Shown here one piece after another: positions 1 through 7,220 of a DNA stretch of 21,339 nucleotides. Numbering within the stretch: position 1 is the first letter of the stretch; each line of letters begins with the position of its first letter. The stretch lies in NCBI GenBank assembly GCA_050699035.1, contig JBOHDE010000045.1:1-21339 (forward strand). Reading direction: 5' to 3'. This stretch comes from WHTB01 sp050699035. GTDB taxonomy: Bacteria; Actinomycetota; Actinomycetes; Propionibacteriales; Nocardioidaceae. The notes beneath the pieces were generated by a model that was given only the letters and a program-made list of their open reading frames with translations, was not told where the DNA came from and did not search any database. Position numbers and translations under genes: made by a program.

Positions 1-1866
1 ATCGACGAGGTGGTGTCGCAGCACGTCACGCTGCGCAGCGCCGGCGGCGGGTCGATGAAGGGCCTCTGCCCCTTCCACGACGAGAAGAGCCCGTCCTTCC
101 ACGTCACCCCGGCCAAGCAGTTCTTCCATTGCTTCGGCTGCCAGGAGGGCGGCGACGTCATCGACTTCGTGATGAAGATCGAGGGCCTCGCGTTCACCGA
201 CACGGTCGAGCGGCTGGCCGGCCGCTACGGCGTCCAGCTGCGCTACACCGAGGACGGTCCCGGCCCACGACGCGACTCGTCGCAGCGGCCGCGGCTGCTC
301 GACGCGCACCGGCATGCGACTGAGTTCTACGTCGACCAGCTCGGCGCCGCCGGCGACGCGCAGACCGGCCGGCAGTTCCTCTCCGAGCGGGGTTTCGACA
401 AGGCGGCCGCCGAGCTGTTCACCGTCGGCTTCGCGCCGAGAGGCGGTGACCAGCTCTACCGCCACCTGCGGCAGAAAGGCTTCCAGGACGAGGAGCTGGT
501 CGCGTCCGGCCTGGTCGGGCAGTCCGGCCGGGGTGCGTACGACCGGTTCCGCGGCCGGCTGCTGTGGCCGATCCGTGAGGTCAGCGGCGAGGTGGTCGGT
601 TTCGGCGCGCGCCGGCTGTTCGACGACGACCGGATTGAGGCCAAGTACCTCAACACCCCCGAGACCCCGATCTACAAGAAGAGCCACCTGCTGTACGGCG
701 TCGACCTGGCCCGTCGCGAGATCGCCCGCCGCAAGCAGGCCGTGGTCGTCGAGGGCTACACCGACGTGATGGCATGCCACCTCTCCGGGGTCGAGACCGC
801 GGTCGCGACCTGCGGCACCGCGTTCGGCGAGGACCACGGCCGGGTCCTGCGCCGGCTGCTGCTCGACCATGAGCAGTTCCGCGGTGAGGTGATCTTCACC
901 TTCGACGGCGACGAGGCCGGCCAGCGGGCGGCGCTGCGGGCGTTCCAGGGCGACCAGCAGTTCGTCGCGCAGACCTACGTCGCCATCGAGCCGGACGGCC
1001 TCGACCCGTGCGACGTGCGGCTGGACAAAGGCGACGCGGCGGTCCGTGAGCTGGTCGCGCGCCGGGTCCCGCTCTACCGGTTCGTGCTGAAGAACGTCCT
1101 CGGCCGCTACGACCTGGACCGGGCCGACGCCCGGGTCGACGCGGTGCGTGAGGCGGCGGGCCTGGTGGCCTCCGTCCGCGACCGGTCCAAGATCGACGCC
1201 TTCGCCCGTGAGCTGTCCGGCATGGTCGGCGTCGACGTCGATGAGGTGCGCCGCGAGGTGCACCGAGCGGCGGCCCGCGGGTCTGCTCCCCGGCGCCCCG
1301 ACCGCCAGGTCGCCGTACCCCCAGTGGAGTCGGCTGGACAGCTGTCTGGGTCGCCGACTCAGCGGCCGCCCGCGCCGGAGCGCCCCGACCTCCGCGATCC
1401 CCGGTTCGAGGCCGAGCGGGAGGCCCTGCAGGCGGTCGTGCAGTACCCCGAGCTGTCCGCCGAGCAGTTCGGCGAGCTCGGCGACGAGGACTTCACCCAC
1501 CCCACCCTGGCCGGCGTCCGGCGCACGGTGGAGGCGGTCGGCGGGCCGGCGGCGGCGACCGGGGGTGACTGGGTCAACCGGCTGCGCGACAAGGCCGAGG
1601 ACGAGCTGGCCCAGCACGCCCTGGTGGCGCTCGCGGTCGCGCCGCTGCGCTCGAAGGGCGAGCCCACGGCCCGGCTGGTCGAGGCTCTGCTGGCGCGCCC
1701 GCAAGAGCTGACCGCGTTGCGTCGCATCGAGCAGGTCAAGTCGCGGCTGCAGCGCACCAACCCGGTGGAGCAGCAGGCCGACTACAACCGAATGTTCGGC
1801 GAGCTGATGGCGCTGGAGCAGCACTGCCGGGCGCTGCGCGACCGGGTGATCGGCGGCGGCATCTAG
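1..1866 (+). CDS. dnaG: DNA primase DnaG, 5' end outside the window
   Basis: Primase that lays down RNA primers at the replication fork, acting with the DnaB helicase. The reading frame is open from base 1, so the true start lies upstream; bacterial DnaG usually has about 20 more N-terminal residues. Counting from base 1, the CHC2 zinc finger is complete (C23, H26, C44, C47). The RNA polymerase core follows, and the TOPRIM domain shows the catalytic glutamate in VVVEGYTD (E251) and the metal-binding DGDE (D302, D304). A proline-rich linker near residues 430-470 leads to the helicase-binding C-terminal domain, ending in IGGGI and TAG. 621 residues are visible. No key residue is missing. Family assignment is certain from the zinc and TOPRIM motifs. 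A sigma factor gene follows after a 458-bp gap, recalling the dnaG-rpoD order of macromolecular synthesis operons. Confidence 0.97.
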   Translation: MDEVVSQHVTLRSAGGGSMKGLCPFHDEKSPSFHVTPAKQFFHCFGCQEGGDVIDFVMKIEGLAFTDTVERLAGRYGVQLRYTEDGPGPRRDSSQRPRLLDAHRHATEFYVDQLGAAGDAQTGRQFLSERGFDKAAAELFTVGFAPRGGDQLYRHLRQKGFQDEELVASGLVGQSGRGAYDRFRGRLLWPIREVSGEVVGFGARRLFDDDRIEAKYLNTPETPIYKKSHLLYGVDLARREIARRKQAVVVEGYTDVMACHLSGVETAVATCGTAFGEDHGRVLRRLLLDHEQFRGEVIFTFDGDEAGQRAALRAFQGDQQFVAQTYVAIEPDGLDPCDVRLDKGDAAVRELVARRVPLYRFVLKNVLGRYDLDRADARVDAVREAAGLVASVRDRSKIDAFARELSGMVGVDVDEVRREVHRAAARGSAPRRPDRQVAVPPVESAGQLSGSPTQRPPAPERPDLRDPRFEAEREALQAVVQYPELSAEQFGELGDEDFTHPTLAGVRRTVEAVGGPAAATGGDWVNRLRDKAEDELAQHALVALAVAPLRSKGEPTARLVEALLARPQELTALRRIEQVKSRLQRTNPVEQQADYNRMFGELMALEQHCRALRDRVIGGGI

Positions 1867-1897
1867 GCCGCGTGACTTCCTCCCGACCGATGAGATT

Positions 1898-2052
1898 GGT
1901 TCCGTCTGACGACTCGCCATCGGTCCCGCCCGCGCTGTCACACAGCTCGGATCGATAACTCACCAGCGGTCCCGCCCGCGGCGGACTTGTCAGACGGTTC
2001 CGACTCGATGTGGTCGGTTCCGTCTGACAGCACGCCGGCGGTCCCGCCGGCC
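1898..2052. repeat. Three degenerate tandem-like repeats downstream of dnaG
   Basis: Units at 1898-1934 and 2016-2052 share GGTTCCGTCTGAC at their start and CGGTCCCGCC near their end, at matching distance. A third unit (1953-1980) keeps only the second half, with ACTC, CCA and CGGTCCCGCCCGCG. Spacing is uneven (about 118 bp between the full copies), so this is not a CRISPR array. They may be copies of a dispersed intergenic repeat or products of local slippage. Confidence 0.6.
1989..2028 (+). terminator. Hairpin downstream of dnaG, possible terminator
   Basis: The left arm GTCAGACGGTTCCGAC (1989-2004) pairs with 2013-2028 as a 9-bp stem, a 2x2 internal loop and a further 5-bp stem around an 8-nt loop. 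No T-run follows, so termination function is uncertain. The right arm is also the start of one of the degenerate repeats. Confidence 0.35.
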
Positions 2053-2073
2053 GAGGACGACCGACGTGCAAAA

Positions 2074-2141
2074 TTGCCCAATTGGGCAAAATTCCACCTC
2101 GATCCGCGCTGACCCGGGTCGAATTTTGCCCAATTGGGCAA
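2074..2141. repeat. Nested palindrome upstream of the sigma factor gene
   Basis: Two copies of the palindrome TTGCCCAATTGGGCAA lie at 2074-2089 and 2126-2141; the second extends to 18 bp (2125-2142). Their centres are 52 bp apart, close to five helical turns. The flanks are also mirrored, so 2074-2094 and 2121-2141 are perfect 21-bp inverted arms. The 26-bp centre contains another palindrome, GACCCGGGTC (2111-2120). A half-site GGGCAAAA follows at 2180-2187. The layout could be a double operator, a cruciform-forming repeat or a dispersed intergenic element. It lies 183-250 bp upstream of the sigma factor start. Confidence 0.75.
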
Positions 2142-2324
2142 AGCTCCACGCGGCAGCCGCGCCGCGCGGGGACAGCGGCGGGCAAAATCCTCCCGAATCC
2201 AGTCCGTTTTAGACATATTTACGGGCATTATCGCCGCAGGGATTCGGCTAATTCGCGGAAACCGCTGCACGGACCGGGCCACTATCGACGAGGGAGCCGA
2301 TCCCTGGGGGAGTGAGGGGCCGCG

Positions 2325-3365
2325 ATGACCACGACGGTGCATCGTCTCGGGGACATGACGATGGCGCCACGGAACCATAGCGCCGACCCGATGGCCGGGC
2401 TGCCACGGCAGCGCGACTCGCGGACGTCGAGCGCTGCCCGGGCCGCGCCGGCCGGCGCGATGCCGTCGGCCGACCTGATGCGCACCTACCTGCGCGAGAT
2501 CGGGCGCATCCCGCTGCTCACCGCGCAGCAGGAGGTCGAGGTCGCGCTGGCGATCGAGGCCGGCGTCCTGGCCGACGAGGTGCTAGCGAACGGCACGATG
2601 CCCGACGACACCGACGACCTGCTCGTACTCGTGCAGCTGGGGGAGCAGGCGCGACAGCGGCTGATCGCGTCCAACCTGCGGCTCGTCGTGGCGATGGCGA
2701 AGCGCTACTCCGGCCACGGTCTGTCGCTGCTCGACCTGGTGCAGGAGGGCAACATCGGGCTGATGCGGGCGGTCGAGAAGTTCGACTACGCCCGCGGTTT
2801 CAAGTTCTCGACGTACGCCACCTGGTGGATCAGGCAGGCGATCTCGCGCGCCATCGCCGACCAGGGACGCACCATCCGGATCCCGGTCCATGTGGTCGAG
2901 GAGGTGCAGCGGGCCGTACGCCTCGAGCGTGCGCTGTTCCAGCAGCTCGGCCGAGCACCCGACATCGGTGAGCTCGCCGACGCGCTGCGGGTGACCGAGT
3001 CGCGGGCCCGCGAGCTGCTGACCTGGTCGATCGAGCCGGTGTCGCTGGACAGCGCGGTGGGTGACTCGTCCGACGCCGTACTCGGCGACGTCGTCAGCGA
3101 CGACGACGAGCTCAGCATCCTCGACCGGGTCTCGGCGCAGCTGGTACGTGCCGATGTCGCGGTGGCGCTGTCCGCCCTCACCGAGCGCGAACGCGCGGTG
3201 CTCACCATGCGGTTCGGGCTGACCGACGGACGGGCTCGCACGCTCGAGCAGCTCGGCTCGGTCTTCGGCGTCACGCGGGAACGGGTGCGGCAGATCGAGG
3301 TCAAGGCCCTCGAGAAGCTGCGTCGCGACCCACGCAGCGCAACCTTGGTCGAGTACCTGCGCTGA
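2325..3365 (+). CDS. Group-2 RNA polymerase sigma-70 factor (HrdB/SigB-like)
   Basis: Directs RNA polymerase to -10/-35 promoters. The 346 residues start with a poorly conserved tail of about 50 residues and lack the long region 1.1 of the principal sigma factor. Region 1.2 (about 50-82) is followed by region 2 (about 108-178), with LLDLVQEGNIGLMRAVEKFD and the region 2.3/2.4 block FSTYATWWIRQAI. Region 3 starts near residue 185 (RIPVHV). Region 4 carries LTERERAVLTMRFGL and the helix-turn-helix TLEQLGSVFGVTRERVRQIE (306-325). The ATG at 2325 is preceded by GAGGGG at 2314-2319; an ATG at 2355 is an in-frame alternative. The intact regions 2 and 4 with a short N-terminus support an alternative (group 2) factor rather than the housekeeping one. 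The specific name (sigB, hrdD and others) cannot be settled from sequence alone. Confidence 0.93.
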   Translation: MTTTVHRLGDMTMAPRNHSADPMAGLPRQRDSRTSSAARAAPAGAMPSADLMRTYLREIGRIPLLTAQQEVEVALAIEAGVLADEVLANGTMPDDTDDLLVLVQLGEQARQRLIASNLRLVVAMAKRYSGHGLSLLDLVQEGNIGLMRAVEKFDYARGFKFSTYATWWIRQAISRAIADQGRTIRIPVHVVEEVQRAVRLERALFQQLGRAPDIGELADALRVTESRARELLTWSIEPVSLDSAVGDSSDAVLGDVVSDDDELSILDRVSAQLVRADVAVALSALTERERAVLTMRFGLTDGRARTLEQLGSVFGVTRERVRQIEVKALEKLRRDPRSATLVEYLR

Positions 3366-3396
3366 CGGGGCTTGGTCCGGCTGCGACGATGGACAG

Positions 3397-3918
3397 GTGT
3401 TCAACATCGCGCGCGCTCTCCGCCGGCATGACCCGGTGCTGCCCGCTTCGCTGTCGCTCGACGCCGGCGAGCGGGTGCTTGCGTCGGCGACCGACGGCAC
3501 TGGGCAGTGGTACGTCGGGACACTGCGTGCGCTGCACATCGCCGACGACTCGCAGTCACGTCGGCTGCCCTGGGAGTCGATCGAGCGCGCTGAGTGGGAT
3601 CGCGACGAGGAGCAGCTGGTCGTCGTGGAGTCTGCCGAGTTTGGCGCACCCGCGCCCGAGCATCGCGCCGCCCTGGTGGACGCCGACCGTCTGCTCCAGC
3701 TCGTCCGCGAGCGAGTCACTGCCTCGGTCGTCGTGTCACGTTTCGTTGCTGTGGAGGGAAAACGAGGGATCACCGTGGTGGCCCGACGGGCGCCACACAC
3801 CGACGACGAGCTGACCTGGACGTACGTCGTCGACCGTGGGCTGGACGCGTCGTCGGCTGCCGTGGCGACAGCCGCCGAACGCGGCCTCGCGGAGGCGCGG
3901 GCCGAGGTCGGTGACTGA
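3397..3918 (+). CDS. Hypothetical protein, possible PH-like beta-rich domain
   Basis: A 173-residue soluble protein without signal peptide, membrane segment or recognised catalytic motif. The N-terminal half (about 20-75) runs as short alternating strands: LSLDAGERVLASA, then WYVGTLRALHIA, then RRLPWESIERAEWD, then QLVVVES. This order resembles bacterial PH-like domains, but that is a fold impression, not a family match. The C-terminal half has an amphipathic stretch (DADRLLQLVRERV), further strands and an alanine-rich helix. The GTG start at 3397 has no good ribosome-binding site; GACGAT six bases upstream could be a -10 box for a leaderless transcript. It starts 31 bp after the sigma factor stop on the same strand and may be cotranscribed with it. 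Codon use looks like its neighbours. Function unknown. Confidence 0.75.
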   Translation: MFNIARALRRHDPVLPASLSLDAGERVLASATDGTGQWYVGTLRALHIADDSQSRRLPWESIERAEWDRDEEQLVVVESAEFGAPAPEHRAALVDADRLLQLVRERVTASVVVSRFVAVEGKRGITVVARRAPHTDDELTWTYVVDRGLDASSAAVATAAERGLAEARAEVGD

Positions 3919-3940
3919 GCCCGCCTCGTCGGCCGGATGT

Positions 3941-3969
3941 TTGACATCGCTGGGGCGTCTCCGTAGCGT
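3941..3969 (+). promoter_or_regulatory. Promoter of the ehu operon
   Basis: TTGACA at 3941-3946, a 17-bp spacer, then TAGCGT at 3964-3969, fitting the actinobacterial TAnnnT -10. The predicted start near 3976 gives a leader of about 95 nt before the GTG of ehuB. This is the best -35/-10 pair in the window. Confidence 0.7.
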
Positions 3970-4057
3970 CGCACGACGTAGGCGACCGCGGCATGTCCAC
4001 GTCTCGAGGACACCGAGAGGTCGGGGGTGTGCGGCCTCGCCTGGTCATAACACCTAC

Positions 4058-4063
4058 GAAGGG
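4058..4063 (+). promoter_or_regulatory. Ribosome-binding site deciding the ehuB start
   Basis: GAAGGG lies 7 bases before the GTG at 4071. The upstream in-frame ATG at 3993 lacks such a site and would place 26 extra residues before the export signal, so 4071 is preferred. Confidence 0.6.
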
Positions 4064-4070
4064 CTTACCA

Positions 4071-4979
4071 GTGACTCTGGATGCCGGCTGGTCGCGGCGA
4101 GACTTCCTGCAGCGTTCGCTGATCCTCGGTGGCGTCCTGGCGACACCCACCCTCATCGGCGCCTGTTCGCGCACCGAGCCGGGGACCGGCAAGGAGACGG
4201 GCGACGGTGGCACGCTCCAGAAGATCAAGGACCAGGGCTACGTCACCGTCGGGTTCGCGGGCGAGCGACCGTACGCCTTCCGCGAGGGCGGCGAGCTGAT
4301 CGGCGAAGCACCGGCGATCCATGGCGAGATCTTCAAGCAGATCGGCGATGTCGAGCTGCGGCCCCAGCTGTTCGAGTTCGGCGCGCTGATCCCGGCGCTG
4401 ACCGGTGACCGGGTCGACGTCGTCACTGCCGGCATGTTCATCACGCCCGAGCGTTGTGAGCAGGCCGCGTTCAGCAACCCCGAGTACGTCGCGCCGACGG
4501 CGATCCTGACCGCGGCGGGCAACCCCGAGGGGATCACCGACTTCGAGTCCGCGCTCGGCAGCGGGGGCAAGCTGGCCGTGATGAACGGCGCCGTCGAGCT
4601 CGACTACGCCAAGGGCAACGGGTTCGAGGACAACCAGCTGCAGGTCGTCGCCGACCAGCAGAGCGGCCTCGACGCGGTCAAGGCCGGTCGCGCGGTCGGC
4701 TTCGCCCTGACCAGCATCTCGCTGCGCTCGATGGCCGAGACCGACAAGGCGGTCGAGGTCGCCGAGCCGTTCGTGCCGATGGTCGACGGCAAGGAGCAGC
4801 TCGGCGCGGGGGCGGCGGTGTTCCGCAGCAACGACACCGACCTGATCGACGCGTTCAACGAAGAGCTGGCCGCCCTGCTCGACAGCGACAAGTGGCTGGA
4901 GCTGGTGGAGCCGTTCGGCTTCACCGAGGCGGAGAAGCCGGACGAGGGGCTGACGGCCGAGACGCTCTGCAAGGGCTGA
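4071..4979 (+). CDS. ehuB: Ectoine/hydroxyectoine ABC transporter substrate-binding lipoprotein
   Basis: Solute receptor of an importer for the compatible solutes ectoine and hydroxyectoine. From the GTG at 4071 the protein has 302 residues. The N-terminus holds a twin-arginine motif SRRDFLQ (8-14), a hydrophobic stretch and a lipobox LIGAC with C32 as the lipidation site. This suggests Tat export followed by anchoring to the outer face of the membrane. The mature part is a family-3 amino-acid-type binding fold. It shows VGFAGERPYAF, FEFGALIPAL, AGMFITPERCEQAAFSNP and a C-terminal VEPFGFT, all typical of EhuB. From memory of the Sinorhizobium meliloti structure, Phe80 and Arg85 contact ectoine; the FITPER segment here keeps a Phe and an Arg at the same five-residue spacing. 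The permease gene follows after 6 bp. A polar amino acid as substrate remains possible. Confidence 0.88.
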   Translation: MTLDAGWSRRDFLQRSLILGGVLATPTLIGACSRTEPGTGKETGDGGTLQKIKDQGYVTVGFAGERPYAFREGGELIGEAPAIHGEIFKQIGDVELRPQLFEFGALIPALTGDRVDVVTAGMFITPERCEQAAFSNPEYVAPTAILTAAGNPEGITDFESALGSGGKLAVMNGAVELDYAKGNGFEDNQLQVVADQQSGLDAVKAGRAVGFALTSISLRSMAETDKAVEVAEPFVPMVDGKEQLGAGAAVFRSNDTDLIDAFNEELAALLDSDKWLELVEPFGFTEAEKPDEGLTAETLCKG

Positions 4980-4985
4980 TCGCCC

Positions 4986-5690
4986 GTGTGGCAGGAGCTC
5001 GTCGACGCCGCGCCGCTGTTCGCGCGCGGTGTCGGCATCACCCTGCTCTACACCGTGTTGGGCGCGCTCGCCGCCCTCGTCATCTCCTTCTTGTTCGGCC
5101 TGATGGCGCTCTCACCGTCGGTGGTCGTGCGTGGTGTCGCTCGGACGGTGGTGGAGTTCTTCCGCGGTACGTCGCTGGTCATCCAGCTGCTGTGGTTCGT
5201 GTTCGTGCTGCCGCAGCTCGGCTTCCGGCTGGATGCGGTCGCCGCGGCCACGCTCGCGTTGGCGCTCAACTTCGGCGCGTACGGGTCCGAGGTGGTCCGC
5301 GGTGCGATCAACGCCGTACCGATGGAGCAGTGGGAGGCGACGGTCGCGCTCGGTCTGAGCCCGCGGCAGCGGATGCGGCGGGTGGTGCTGCCGCAGGCGA
5401 TCCCGGAGATGGTGCCGCCGTTCGGCAACCTGCTGGTGCAGCTGCTGAAGAGCTCGTCACTGCTCTTTCTGATCGGCATCACCGAGCTCACCTTCGAGGT
5501 GCAGCAGCTGCGCCATGAGCTCGGCAGCCTGGCGGCGTTCAGCCTGGCCCTGGTCGTCTACTTCGTGCTGGCCCAGCTGCTGCTCGTCGTGATGCGGCTG
5601 TGGGAAGGGCGGGCCGCGGCGAAGGTCGGCCGTGGCCCGTTGGCCGTCGCCGCGGTGTCCGCCGAGCCAGTGGTGGGGCCGAGCCGATGA
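4986..5690 (+). CDS. ehuC: Ectoine/hydroxyectoine ABC transporter permease
   Basis: One of two membrane subunits of the importer. The 234 residues contain about five membrane segments (roughly 15-40, 60-78, 85-100, 150-168 and 184-205). The cytoplasmic EAA loop that contacts the ATPase lies at residues 115-141 (QWEATVALGLSPRQRMRRVV and onward). The HisM/ArtQ-type motif FFRGTSLVIQLLW is present at 58-70. The start is GTG at 4986, six bases after the ehuB stop, with AAGGG near 4971-4975 as a modest ribosome-binding site. The gene overlaps ehuD by four bases (ATGA), implying coupled translation. The last 25 residues form a polar, alanine-rich cytoplasmic tail. Assignment to EhuC rather than a generic polar amino acid permease rests on the EhuB-like partner. 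Confidence 0.85.
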   Translation: MWQELVDAAPLFARGVGITLLYTVLGALAALVISFLFGLMALSPSVVVRGVARTVVEFFRGTSLVIQLLWFVFVLPQLGFRLDAVAAATLALALNFGAYGSEVVRGAINAVPMEQWEATVALGLSPRQRMRRVVLPQAIPEMVPPFGNLLVQLLKSSSLLFLIGITELTFEVQQLRHELGSLAAFSLALVVYFVLAQLLLVVMRLWEGRAAAKVGRGPLAVAAVSAEPVVGPSR

Positions 5691-6346
5691 GCACGTTCTG
5701 GGACTGGGCCTACGCCGGTGAGGTACTGCCCCAGCTGATCGAGGCGTTCCTCACGTACACCCTTGGGATCACGCTGGCGTCGTCGGCGGTGGCGATCGTG
5801 CTCGGGCTGGTGCTGGCACTGGCCCGGCGCTCGGAGGTCAAGGCAGTCTCGTGGACGGCGTACGGCGTCATCGAGTTCGTCCGCAGCACGCCGATCCCGG
5901 TCCAGCTGTTCTTCGTCTACTTCGGGCTGCCGGCCGCTGGGATCCGGCTGGGCGCGCTGACCACCGGCATCCTCGTGCTCGGGGTGCACTACGCGTGCTA
6001 TATGGCCGAGGTCTACCGGGCCGGCATCGACGCCGTTCCGCGTGGCCAGTGGGAGGCGTGCACCGCGCTGTCGCTGTCGTCGCGGCGCACCTGGCAGGGC
6101 GTGATCTTGCCGCAGGTCGTGCGCCGGATCCTGCCGTCGGTCGGCAACCAGGTGATCGCGCTGTTCAAGGAGACGCCGTTCTTGCTGGTGATCGGCGTGC
6201 TCGAGATGGTGACGGTGGCTCAGGGCATCGGATCGCAGAACTTCCGTTTCACCGAGCCGATCACCATCGCCGCGCTGATCTTCCTGGCCGCGAGCTACCC
6301 GACGTCCGTGCTGATGAGAAGGCTGGAGATCCGCCTTGGCCACTAA
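5687..6346 (+). CDS. ehuD: Ectoine/hydroxyectoine ABC transporter permease
   Basis: Second membrane subunit, 219 residues, paralogous to the preceding permease. Membrane segments fall near 20-45, 58-80, 88-108, 150-172 and 190-210. The EAA loop at residues 121-147 contains QWEACTALSLSSRRTWQGVI, and FVRSTPIPVQLFFVYF matches the family signature after the second segment. The ATG at 5687 overlaps the ehuC stop as ATGA. The longer open frame back to 5600 would run 90 bases into ehuC and add an Arg/Gly-rich tail of no known type, so it is rejected. The 3' end overlaps ehuA by 11 bases. The overlap chain indicates a single operon. Confidence 0.86.
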   Translation: MSTFWDWAYAGEVLPQLIEAFLTYTLGITLASSAVAIVLGLVLALARRSEVKAVSWTAYGVIEFVRSTPIPVQLFFVYFGLPAAGIRLGALTTGILVLGVHYACYMAEVYRAGIDAVPRGQWEACTALSLSSRRTWQGVILPQVVRRILPSVGNQVIALFKETPFLLVIGVLEMVTVAQGIGSQNFRFTEPITIAALIFLAASYPTSVLMRRLEIRLGH

Positions 6347-7142
6347 AACCGCACCCGAGTGGAACCTGTCGGACGCGATCATCCGGTTCGACAACGTCGT
6401 GAAGAAGTTCGGTGACAACACCGTGCTGGACGGGATGAACTTCAGCGTCGCGCCGGGGGAGCGGGTGACGTTGATCGGGCCGTCCGGCTCGGGCAAGACC
6501 ACGATCCTGCGGCTGCTGATGACGCTGGAGAAGGTCACCGACGGGGTGATCTGGGTCGCCGGGGAGCCGCTGACCCACGAGCGCAAAGGCGACCGGCTGG
6601 AGCTCGCGTCGGAGCGCTACAGCCGCAAGGTGCGCCGCAAGATCGGCATGGTCTTCCAGCAGTTCAACCTGTTCCCGAACATGACGGTGATCGAGAACAT
6701 CATCGAGGCGCCGTGCTCGGTCGTCGGGACGGCGAAGGAGGAGGCCCGGCAGCAGGCGCATGCGTTGCTCGACAAGGTCGGGCTGGGCGAAAAGGCAGAT
6801 GCGCACCCGTCGCAGCTGTCCGGCGGCCAGCAACAACGGGTCGCGATCGCCCGCGCGCTGGCGATGGAGCCCGACATCCTGCTGCTCGACGAGGTCACGT
6901 CGGCGCTCGACCCGGAGCTGGTCGCGGACGTGCTGAACGTGCTCCGTGACATCGCCGAGACCACCGACATCACCATGCTGATCGTGACGCACGAGATGCA
7001 CTTCGCCCGCGACGTCTCGCATCGGGTGATGATGTTCGACAGCGGTGTGATCGTCGAGGACGGCCCACCCGAGAAGATCTTCGGGGACCCCGACCACGAG
7101 CGGACCCGGACGTTCCTCAAGGCGGTCCTCGATGACCGTTGA
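6336..7142 (+). CDS. ehuA: Ectoine/hydroxyectoine ABC transporter ATPase
   Basis: Energises the importer from the cytoplasmic side. In 268 residues it shows Walker A GPSGSGKT (48-55), the Q-loop QQF (108-110), signature LSGGQQQR (161-168), Walker B ILLLDE (181-186), a D-loop SALDP and the switch histidine in VTHEM. An insertion of about 20 residues around 80-100, before the Q-loop, is typical of the Ehu/GltL-type polar amino acid ATPases. The start is TTG at 6336, with GGAG near 6325 upstream, and it overlaps ehuD by 11 bases. Gene order B-C-D-A matches the S. meliloti ehuABCD operon in content but puts the ATPase last. No ectoine catabolism (eut) or biosynthesis (ect) gene is in the window. 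The tRNA-Asn gene follows after 78 bp. Confidence 0.9.
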   Translation: MATKTAPEWNLSDAIIRFDNVVKKFGDNTVLDGMNFSVAPGERVTLIGPSGSGKTTILRLLMTLEKVTDGVIWVAGEPLTHERKGDRLELASERYSRKVRRKIGMVFQQFNLFPNMTVIENIIEAPCSVVGTAKEEARQQAHALLDKVGLGEKADAHPSQLSGGQQQRVAIARALAMEPDILLLDEVTSALDPELVADVLNVLRDIAETTDITMLIVTHEMHFARDVSHRVMMFDSGVIVEDGPPEKIFGDPDHERTRTFLKAVLDDR

Positions 7143-7159
7143 GCGGGTCCGGATCCCGT

Positions 7160-7189
7160 TTAGACCTGTGGCTGGCCGCTTGCTAACCT
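7160..7189 (+). promoter_or_regulatory. Possible promoter of tRNA-Asn
   Basis: TTAGAC (7160-7165) and TAACCT (7184-7189) are 18 bp apart, with the predicted start about 25 nt before the tRNA. A 7-bp inverted repeat TGTGCGC/GCGCACA (7191-7197 and 7213-7219) lies in this leader and may be a processing or regulatory hairpin. Confidence 0.4.
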
Positions 7190-7220
7190 ATGTGCGCTGC
7201 CTGGGACACTAGGCGCACAA

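Larger units (their letters stand above)
1867..2324. other. 458-bp non-coding gap between dnaG and the sigma factor gene
   Basis: I see no credible gene here. The short open frames on both strands have low-complexity products and merely read through repeats. The left half holds three degenerate repeat copies and a hairpin. The centre holds a nested palindrome at 2074-2141. The right third (2190-2300) is locally AT-richer around 2205-2232, which suits a promoter for the sigma gene, but I could not find a -35/-10 pair with good spacing. Confidence 0.6.

Noticed and set aside
1898..2052. CRISPR array
   Set aside because: There are only two to three degenerate units with uneven spacing, no uniform spacers and no cas genes.
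2207..2231. Promoter of the sigma factor gene in the AT-rich patch
   Set aside because: TTTAGA and CATTAT are present but only about 12 bp apart, so they do not form a standard promoter; I could not identify a better pair.
2583..4013. 476-residue minus-strand open frame opposite the sigma factor gene
   Set aside because: It is antisense to two genes with clear homology; its product is Arg/Ser/Asp-rich without domain structure, typical of a GC-rich shadow frame.
5558..6586. 342-residue minus-strand open frame opposite the ehu permease genes
   Set aside because: It is antisense to two well-supported permeases and the ATPase; the product is rich in Arg, His and Gln with no motif.
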